From positions 1 through 5,679 of the forward strand of contig JAUVQV010000079.1 in the NCBI GenBank assembly GCA_030597995.1: a stretch of 5,679 nt of DNA, in the 5' to 3' direction. The position numbers were made by a program, and so were the translations under genes. Below, piece by piece: positions 1-4,563 of the stretch (positions within the stretch are counted from its first letter, which is position 1; each line of letters begins with the position of its first letter). The DNA is from Candidatus Rokuibacteriota bacterium. Lineage in GTDB: Bacteria > JAUVQV01. Under the pieces are notes generated by a model. It was not told the origin of the DNA, did no database searches, and saw nothing but the letters and a program-made list of their open reading frames with translations.

Positions 1-403
1 ACCGACTTCCTGCCTTCTTATTAGCTACGAGATGCATATGGATCCGCAAGGCCAGTACCCCGGTTCCTCCCAGAGCTTCAGGTGCTCCAGGATCTTCCGT
101 ATTACCTGAACTGAGGACCGGCAGGAGCCGAGAGTATGGCTTAATTCGAAGGCCTGACTCTCCCATTGTCGCTGACGACGTACAGGCTAGGTACAGCTTT
201 ATAGGAAAAGCCCGCCGGTATTCTGGAGTGATGGCCCACTTGACCCCTCTTGACATGACCAGTTATCTCGAGGATGAGGGCGGGAAAAAATGCTCGGGGA
301 AGGCTTAGGTACCCGTAAGCGTGTAGGGGCTAGTTTTCGGAGTCTCCTCGGCTCGTCAAATGTGGCTTAGCGCATAACCCTCATTATTTCCACTTTCACT
401 AAC
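1..403. other. Gene-poor flank with decayed sequence
   Basis: No intact gene is visible in this stretch; most frames are broken by stops. It lies downstream of the lipoprotein gene that ends at 413. On the minus strand there are two things: a short transposase-like remnant (25-186, listed separately) and an overlapping frame that is open for 85 codons from an ATG at 254-256 to the left edge, whose translation I do not recognise. On the plus strand, CACTTGACC (237-245) and CTCTTGACA (247-255) form an imperfect repeat of period 10. I see no clear rho-independent terminator for the lipoprotein operon; the dyad TTCCAC/GTGGAA at 388-409 has no U-tract. Confidence 0.5.
25..186 (-). pseudogene. Possible transposase C-terminal remnant
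   Basis: Read on the minus strand, this 53-codon stretch lies between stops (187-189 upstream, 25-27 at the end) and has no convincing start. It contains the run VIRKILEHLKLWEEPGYW, which resembles the C-terminal tail of IS91-like and related transposases, where a helix of the type VI-x-x-IL-x-HL-x-LW often closes the protein. Nothing upstream in this frame resembles the rest of a transposase, so at best this is a decayed or frameshifted end of an insertion sequence. The assignment rests on memory of one short motif. A chance resemblance, or a gene in the overlapping open frame that continues past the left edge, is possible. Confidence 0.35.
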
Positions 404-412
404 GTGGAACAA

Positions 413-865
413 TCAGATATCGCCGCCGGCCTCGATCCGCTCTCTTTGTCTCCTTATTTTGGCGCCCCACTCGGGATCGTCGCGCAGATAGAGATGGGCA
501 AGGCGGTTGAACTCCTGCGCCTGGGCATAGGCTTTCTTCAGCAGCCATATCTCCGAGAAGTAAAAATAATTCCGGCCGTTTCCCGGATCGAGGTGGATAG
601 CCTGTTCGAGCACCCTCGCCGCCTCGCCCGGCCGGCCCTCTGCGATGAGTATCCGGCCCTGCTCCGTCAAACGGAGAGAGGCCAGAGTCCGGGGAGCAGG
701 ATCTGTCGGAACCGCAGCGGATTTTTCTTCCCGGTAAGAGGGGCTCGTTGGATACCGGGTGGAAGGCGCCGGGACCGCCGCCGCGCAGGCGGAGACCAGC
801 AGTCCCAGCCCCAGGAAGAGGGCCGACGGCCGCAGCCTAGAGATTCTCGATGAAATCCCTGACAC
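413..865 (-). CDS. Small TPR-repeat outer-envelope lipoprotein
   Basis: Predicted 150-residue lipoprotein. The N-terminus has arginines (R7, R10, R12), a hydrophobic stretch (about 14-24) and a lipobox V24-S25-A26-C27, so cleavage by signal peptidase II before Cys27 is expected. Residue +2 is Ala, not Asp, which by the usual rule favours transport to the outer membrane. After a Pro/Ser/Thr-rich linker (about 28-60), residues 63-130 fit two tetratricopeptide units: the first includes GRPGEAARVLEQAIHLDP, the second ends LAHLYLRDDP. TPRs usually bind protein partners. The start is GTG, 29 bases inside the end of the PBP gene, with GGGAG ten bases upstream, so translational coupling is likely. 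Co-expression with a murein synthase suggests a role as accessory factor or scaffold for peptidoglycan synthesis; this is inference from context only. Confidence 0.85.
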   Translation of the reverse strand: MSGISSRISRLRPSALFLGLGLLVSACAAAVPAPSTRYPTSPSYREEKSAAVPTDPAPRTLASLRLTEQGRILIAEGRPGEAARVLEQAIHLDPGNGRNYFYFSEIWLLKKAYAQAQEFNRLAHLYLRDDPEWGAKIRRQRERIEAGGDI

Positions 866-3161
866 GTTGGATAATCTCCCGCCACGGCCCTACCCGTCTG
901 TGGAGGAGGCAGTACTCCGTGGGAGTGTGGTCGGCCAGAAAGAGTTCCTCCACCGGTTCCGGACACCTCCACTTGACGGCGAGTCGTCCGCTCTCGGAAC
1001 AGACAATCCTTCTCACCACACCGGGCGGTGTTCTCAGCCACTCCCCGGAGCGATACTGCGGGAGAGCCTTCATGAGGTAGGTCCATATGGGGAGCGCGGC
1101 CGCGGAGCCCGCCGCCTGCACGGAGGCGCCGTCATCGAAACCCACCCACACCAGTGCCAGGACGTCCGGTGTAAATCCGACGAACCAGGCGTCTCTGAAC
1201 TCGTTGGTCGTACCGGTCTTTCCCCCGACCGGATAGGCGATGCCCATATCCCGCAGGGAGCGCCCCGTCCCTTCATCGACCGCCGACCGCAGGAGAGAGC
1301 CCATGAGGAAGGCCTTCTCGGGAGGAATCACCTGTTCGATTCTCATCTGCCGGCGCTTCAGGACATTCCCCTGCTCGTCCGAGATCTCTTTCAGGGAAAG
1401 GGGATGCGTCAGCATCCCGTCGGCGGCGAAGGCGCTATAGGCGCGGGCCAATTCCAGCGGGACCACCTCGAAGGCGCCCAGAGCCAGCGAGGGATAGGGC
1501 TTCACCGGAGTTGAAAAACCGAAACTGGCCGCCGTCTCGACGATACGACCCAGACCGATCCGCACGGCCAGGTTCACTGTGGGCACGTTGACGGATCGCG
1601 CGAAGGCCTGTCGAAAGGGTATCCGGTCCGCGGCGATGGGTTCATAGTTGCGGGGTTGCCATACTTTCCCATTCCGGTCGAAGGACCTTGGTTTGTTCGA
1701 CAACGGGGAAGCCGGTGTGAACTGATCCAATCCCGCCAGATAGACAAATGGTTTAAAGGCGCTCCCGGGCTGCCTCCAGGCCTGCGTCGCCCGGTTGAAG
1801 ACGCTGGTGTTGTAATCGCGCCCTCCCACCATGGCCAGAATGTAGCCGGTCTTCGGCTGCATGACGATCACGGCGCCCTGCAGCTGCTTGTTGGGATCGG
1901 AGCGCCTCAGGGCCGGATTAGACTCTTCCAACCGGGCGAGTCCTCTCTCCAAAGCGCTTTCAGCCGCCGCCTGAACCTGGGTGTCCAGGGTGGTGTGGAT
2001 GGAAAGTCCGTGTGTGGTGAGGATTTCCGGAGAGTATAACTCCGAAAGCTGCTGCGAGAGGTAGTCCATGAAGTAGGGGGCCTTTTTCCGGTAGGCGGTC
2101 GATCCCGCCGGTTCCAGCGGGGCGGAGAAGGCCCTCAGGAGACTCTCCCCGGAAATCCAGCGGTTCTTCTTCATGGCCCGCAAGACCTGATTTCTCCGCT
2201 TCAGGGAGCGCTCCCGGTTCACATAGGGGGAGTAAATGTTCGGGGCCTTGATGAGTCCGGCTATCGTGGCCCCCTCGGCGAGAGAAAGCTCAGAGGCGTC
2301 TTTGCCGAAGTAGAAGGAGGCCGCCTCTCCGAGCCCGTTGACCGCCACCGATCCCTTCTGGCCAAGATAGATTTCGTTCAGGTAAATCTCGAGGATCTCG
2401 TCCTTCTCGTATCTGAGTTCCATGATGAGGGAGAGGAGCATTTCTTTGAGCTTGCGGGACACGGTCCGCTCCGGGGTGAGGAAATAGTTTTTCGCCAGTT
2501 GCTGGGTGATGGTGGATCCGCCCTGCGAGAGCGCGCGGTGACGCACATTGGCAGAGAGCGCCCGGAGTATTGCCCGCAGGTCGACTCCGCGGTGGCGGTA
2601 AAAGCGCGCATCTTCCGCCGCCAGGACGGCATGGATGACGTGCGCGGGTATGTGTTCAACCGATATGAGCCTTCTCTGCTCGCGCTCCGGTCCGAAAAAG
2701 AACATGAGTTCCTCCGGCTCCAGTTCCAAAAGCGGGACCGGCTCACCGCTTTCCATGCGAGTGAGGGTTTCTATCTGATTATCGGAAAAGGTGATCCGGA
2801 CCGGGAAACCCTCTCGTACCCGTGAAGAAATTCTGAGGTCGCGGAGAAAGAGCTCGATCGAAGACGGTGTGACGCGCAGCTCGCCTTTGCGTCCCGGGCT
2901 GCGTGAGGTTTTCAGGTATCCCAGGCGGCTCAATTTTTCGTCCAGGAGTGAACGATTTATCTTCTGTCCGGGGAAGAGCATGGCGGTGTCGGAATAGACT
3001 GTCGAGGGAATGCTCCAGCGGCGGCCGGAAAAGCGGTGCTCGATCCAGGCTTCCAGATGCCAGATGTAGAGGGCCAGGCCGAGGACCGCGATGAAAAAAG
3101 CAGTCCCTGCTGAATATAGCAACCTTTTCCCGCGGGGTGATCTTAGCTTTCCTTTCTTCAC
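837..3161 (-). CDS. mrcB: Bifunctional PBP1B-type peptidoglycan synthase
   Basis: Class A penicillin-binding protein that polymerises lipid II (GT51 glycosyltransferase) and cross-links peptides (transpeptidase) in the periplasm. With the start at 3161 it has 774 residues: a basic cytoplasmic tail, one membrane anchor (about 14-34), a PBP1B-like UB2H-type segment (from RRWSIPSTVY), then the GT domain with catalytic Glu183 in EDARFYRHRG, followed by GGSTITQQLAKN and EIYLNEIYLG. The transpeptidase motifs are complete: S467-A-F-K470, S523-V-N525 and K648-T-G650. The length is usual for the family. The C-terminal tail carries extra cysteines (VCSESG, WRCPEP, EYCLLH). An upstream GTG at 3248 would add 29 residues that look non-coding and lack a well-placed Shine-Dalgarno; the GTG at 3161 follows a purine-rich tract and is preferred. 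First gene of an operon with the TPR lipoprotein. Confidence 0.95.
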   Translation of the reverse strand: MKKGKLRSPRGKRLLYSAGTAFFIAVLGLALYIWHLEAWIEHRFSGRRWSIPSTVYSDTAMLFPGQKINRSLLDEKLSRLGYLKTSRSPGRKGELRVTPSSIELFLRDLRISSRVREGFPVRITFSDNQIETLTRMESGEPVPLLELEPEELMFFFGPEREQRRLISVEHIPAHVIHAVLAAEDARFYRHRGVDLRAILRALSANVRHRALSQGGSTITQQLAKNYFLTPERTVSRKLKEMLLSLIMELRYEKDEILEIYLNEIYLGQKGSVAVNGLGEAASFYFGKDASELSLAEGATIAGLIKAPNIYSPYVNRERSLKRRNQVLRAMKKNRWISGESLLRAFSAPLEPAGSTAYRKKAPYFMDYLSQQLSELYSPEILTTHGLSIHTTLDTQVQAAAESALERGLARLEESNPALRRSDPNKQLQGAVIVMQPKTGYILAMVGGRDYNTSVFNRATQAWRQPGSAFKPFVYLAGLDQFTPASPLSNKPRSFDRNGKVWQPRNYEPIAADRIPFRQAFARSVNVPTVNLAVRIGLGRIVETAASFGFSTPVKPYPSLALGAFEVVPLELARAYSAFAADGMLTHPLSLKEISDEQGNVLKRRQMRIEQVIPPEKAFLMGSLLRSAVDEGTGRSLRDMGIAYPVGGKTGTTNEFRDAWFVGFTPDVLALVWVGFDDGASVQAAGSAAALPIWTYLMKALPQYRSGEWLRTPPGVVRRIVCSESGRLAVKWRCPEPVEELFLADHTPTEYCLLHRRVGPWREIIQRVRDFIENL

Positions 3162-3174
3162 TTTCCCCTTTCCC
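3162..3174 (-). promoter_or_regulatory. Ribosome binding site deciding PBP start
   Basis: On the minus strand the bases just before GTG 3161 read GGGAAAGGGGAAA, a purine-rich tract at a usable distance. The longer alternative at GTG 3248 has only an AGGA about 16 bases away. This favours the 774-residue product, although the match to the anti-Shine-Dalgarno is not exact. Confidence 0.45.
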
Positions 3175-3238
3175 GTGAGCCACAAGCCTGGGGAGCACCA
3201 GGGTTCGGACTTTTTCGTTGCCTGATGCGGCGGTATTA

Positions 3239-3244
3239 ATTGTA
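3239..3244 (-). promoter_or_regulatory. Candidate -10 box of PBP operon
   Basis: TACAAT on the minus strand is one base from the sigma-70 -10 consensus and would start transcription near 3232, leaving a leader of about 70 bases before GTG 3161. If used, it would exclude the GTG at 3248, which lies upstream of the transcript. No good -35 is seen at 16-18 bases (GGATAT or GATATT), so the call is weak. Confidence 0.3.
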
Positions 3245-3389
3245 GCACCTCTGATTTTAAAATATCCTGACCGAGAACGGTTTAAACATATATGTGAGAT
3301 TTCAGGTGATGAGAGAGGGTGACATGGCGGGGTAGCACACAGCTTTCGTTTTTGTACCTTCTCAAATTCCCGGTTGTCGCAAACCCTGA

Positions 3390-3406
3390 AGGTGACAACA
3401 TCACCT
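3390..3406. promoter_or_regulatory. Operator-like dyad AGGTGA-N5-TCACCT
   Basis: Perfect 6-base arms AGGTGA (3390-3395) and TCACCT (3401-3406) are separated by CAACA. AGGTGA also occurs at 3304-3309 and GGTGACA at 3318-3324. The dyad lies in the intergenic region between the divergent PBP operon and a doubtful small ORF, where a repressor site would be expected. No regulator family can be named from the sequence, and chance is possible. Confidence 0.25.
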
Positions 3407-3491
3407 GCGCAAGCGGCGTGATGTTCCTTTTCAGGAGGATCCTCTTGGAAAGATTCAGGAAAAATTCGGGCAGGAGAAACATCCCCATCTG

Positions 3492-3824
3492 GTGCATTTC
3501 ACCGGTATCCTGATCATAGGCGTGGTCGCCTCCATAGTCATTGGAGTGCTGCTCATGGTTTTTGTCCTTTTCCTGGCCTATAAAACAACAAATTTCATCG
3601 TGGGAGAGGCCGTTACCCCTCTCAAAAGGCAAAAAATTCTGAAGGCAGTCGCATCCAATGCTGAAGTCAAAAAGATTCTAAGCCTGAAACAATGCATCTC
3701 AGCTCAGAAGATTCCTTGCGGTAATTCTTTCCCTGTACTCAGTCGATCCTTTCTCAGGATTGGACGCATTTTGTACTCAAAAAGGGCCTATTTTGCCCCA
3801 TTTTTCCTGATTTTTCCACATTGA
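3492..3824 (+). CDS. Doubtful small membrane protein, 5' end possibly frameshifted
   Basis: The frame gives 110 residues from a GTG. I do not recognise a family. The first part is a convincing hydrophobic span (residues about 4-30, GILIIGVVASIVIGVLLMVF), then a charged segment (TPLKRQKILKAVASNAEVKK); after about residue 65 the sequence looks non-coding. The GTG has no well-placed ribosome binding site. The same frame is open upstream to 3396 and reads plausibly (EKFGQEKHPH), but without ATG, GTG or TTG. A strong AGGAGG (3433-3438) followed after six bases by TTG (3445-3447) opens the neighbouring frame, which would join this one if the run of five A at 3460-3464 had one more base. So it may be a real small gene with a frameshift or sequencing error, a decayed gene, or chance. 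Confidence 0.3.
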   Translation: MHFTGILIIGVVASIVIGVLLMVFVLFLAYKTTNFIVGEAVTPLKRQKILKAVASNAEVKKILSLKQCISAQKIPCGNSFPVLSRSFLRIGRILYSKRAYFAPFFLIFPH

Positions 3825-3825
3825 C

Positions 3826-3864
3826 AAAAAGGGGGGCTACAGGCCGCTAAGTGCCTGTAACCCC
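3826..3864 (-). terminator. Rho-independent terminator of the tRNA cluster
   Basis: On the minus strand, GGGGTTACAGGC (3853-3864) pairs with GCCTGTAGCCCC (3833-3844): 12 base pairs with one G-U, an 8-base loop, then CC and TTTTT (3826-3830). It lies 11 bases past the CCA of tRNA-Lys, just where the cluster should end. On the plus strand the same stem is followed by TTGATTTTAATT, so it may also stop transcription coming from the small ORF. Confidence 0.9.
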
Positions 3865-3875
3865 TTGATTTTAAT

Positions 3876-3951
<76 letters not shown>

Positions 3952-3971
3952 ACATTTATAGACGTTGAATG

Positions 3972-4000
3972 CTGGCGCGGCAGGATTCGAACCACCGACC
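3972..4000 (-). pseudogene. Truncated copy of tRNA-Arg 3' end
   Basis: This stretch repeats the 3' part of the tRNA-Arg gene in the same orientation: CTGGCGCG (3972-3979) and GCAGGATTCGAACC (3980-3993) equal 4172-4179 and 4184-4197, with four bases (CCCG) missing from the acceptor strand; the next seven bases match at five. The missing bases and the changed T-stem (GGTGG instead of GCAGG) prevent a normal tRNA, and no 5' half is found upstream. The similarity runs a few bases past CCA. It is either a relic of a duplicated tRNA or an att-like repeat left by an integrated element. Confidence 0.7.
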
Positions 4001-4016
4001 GTCGCCTAAGGGCTCC

Positions 4017-4040
4017 TCAGAGGGGGCCCGCCCCCTCTGA
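4017..4040. repeat. Perfect 10-bp hairpin, GC-rich
   Basis: TCAGAGGGGG (4017-4026) and CCCCCTCTGA (4031-4040) are exact inverted repeats around the loop CCCG. Neither strand has a following U-tract, so it is not a standard terminator. It is the first of three hairpins in 77 bases within the spacer between tRNA-Arg and tRNA-Lys. Confidence 0.85.
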
Positions 4041-4041
4041 C

Positions 4042-4058
4042 GCCCGCTTGTAGCGGGC
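4042..4058. repeat. Perfect 7-bp hairpin with 3-base loop
   Basis: GCCCGCT (4042-4048) and AGCGGGC (4052-4058) flank TGT. It begins one base after the preceding hairpin ends, so the two would stack closely in an RNA or in extruded DNA. Confidence 0.8.
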
Positions 4059-4075
4059 TGTCTCCCCCATATTGC

Positions 4076-4093
4076 CGGGGGGATATCCCCCCG
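4076..4093. repeat. 18-base perfect palindrome
   Basis: CGGGGGGATATCCCCCCG is its own reverse complement with no spacer. Its core GGATATCC recurs in the palindrome CGGATATCCG at 4394-4403, in the leader upstream of the tRNA cluster. As RNA it can form a hairpin with a small loop of the central bases; as DNA it is a symmetrical site. Confidence 0.85.
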
Positions 4094-4172
4094 ACCATCC
4101 CCCCTGGTCGCAGGTTCTCCTTGCATTGCAATATCCACCTACGCCATCAGGGCTCAAACACAAAATCAATAC

Positions 4173-4249
4173 TGGCGCGCCCGGCAGGATTCGAACCTGC
4201 GACCTGCGGATTCGAAGTCCGATGCTCTATCCAGCTGAGCTACGGGCGC
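4173..4249 (-). tRNA. tRNA-Arg (anticodon UCG)
   Basis: A 77-base cloverleaf with encoded CCA (4173-4175). The acceptor arms GCGCCCG (4243-4249) and CGGGCGC (4177-4183) pair fully; the discriminator is G. The anticodon stem-loop TCGGA-CTTCGAA-TCCGC gives anticodon TCG, reading CGA and probably CGG codons. The T-arm is GCAGGTTCGAATCCTGC. It is the second gene of the cluster, 29 bases after tRNA-His. Its 3' end is partly duplicated at 3972-4000. Confidence 0.97.
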
Positions 4250-4278
4250 GAAGCTGTTATCCACGAGTTCCGGCATTC

Positions 4279-4355
4279 TGGGGTGAGTGAGGGGAATCGA
4301 ACCCCCAACCCCTGGAGCCACAGTCCAGTGCTCTAACCGTTGAGCTACACTCACC
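4279..4355 (-). tRNA. tRNA-His (anticodon GUG)
   Basis: The anticodon stem-loop CTGGA-CTGTGGC-TCCAG gives anticodon GTG. Acceptor arms GTGAGTG (4348-4354) and CACTCAC (4283-4289) pair fully. The hallmark of histidine tRNA is present: an extra G at -1 (4355) facing discriminator C (4282). CCA is encoded (4279-4281). T-arm GGGGGTTCGATTCCCC. First gene of the cluster. Confidence 0.97.
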
Positions 4356-4563
4356 ACCTGCTCTCTCTCGCCAATCACATCCCGAATTTCCGCCGGATAT
4401 CCGCCTGAAAACCCTCGGTTCCTCACAGGTATTTCGGATCATATCGTGTCGATTGCGCTTGATTCTGCCACAAGTCACACCTGAAATCCACCCTTTACAG
4501 GAGGTTTACAGACAGGCGATGATAGAGAGGTTCGGTTGAACACTTTGGATGCTTCGGGACAAC
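4356..4563. promoter_or_regulatory. Divergent promoter region, tRNA cluster and oxidoreductase
   Basis: This gap must hold the promoters of both flanking units. For the tRNAs, a minus-strand -10 candidate TATGAT lies at 4438-4443, without a good -35, and would leave a leader of about 75 bases containing the palindrome CGGATATCCG (4394-4403). For the plus strand, TTGATT (4459-4464) and TGAAAT (4482-4487), spaced by 17 bases, form a weak sigma-70 candidate. An AGGAGG (4499-4504) is followed by a six-codon ORF (4519-4539, MIERFG then stop) just before the oxidoreductase start. None of these is strong. Confidence 0.3.

Noticed and set aside
240..268. Promoter-like TTGACC with 17 bases to TTATCT
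   Set aside because: No gene follows on the plus strand, and the TTGAC occurrences belong to a short period-10 repeat.
388..409. Inverted repeat TTCCAC/GTGGAA after the lipoprotein stop as terminator
   Set aside because: The stem is only six pairs with a 10-base loop and no U-tract on the minus strand.
759..1514. Plus-strand open frame of 251 codons
   Set aside because: It lies antisense over the PBP and lipoprotein genes, which show full family motifs; its translation has no recognisable features and reflects the high GC content.
3282..3632. Minus-strand open frame of 116 codons between PBP and tRNAs
   Set aside because: Its translation is rich in His, Asp and Tyr with no family resemblance, and it is antisense to the better hydrophobic frame.
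3784..3804. GGGC/GCCC hairpin followed by ATTTTT as a plus-strand terminator
   Set aside because: The stem has only four pairs; the adjacent 12-bp stem at 3833-3864 is a far better terminator.
3960..4140. Selenocysteine tRNA or tmRNA 3' domain
   Set aside because: Only a T-arm-like 3' fragment is present; there is no matching 5' acceptor strand, D-arm or anticodon arm, and no tmRNA tag frame.
4072..4478. Several small open frames with phrases such as GRRFESCRA or PAGFEPATCGFE
   Set aside because: These are the well-known spurious translations of tRNA genes (T-arm and anticodon sequence), here over tRNA-Arg and tRNA-His.
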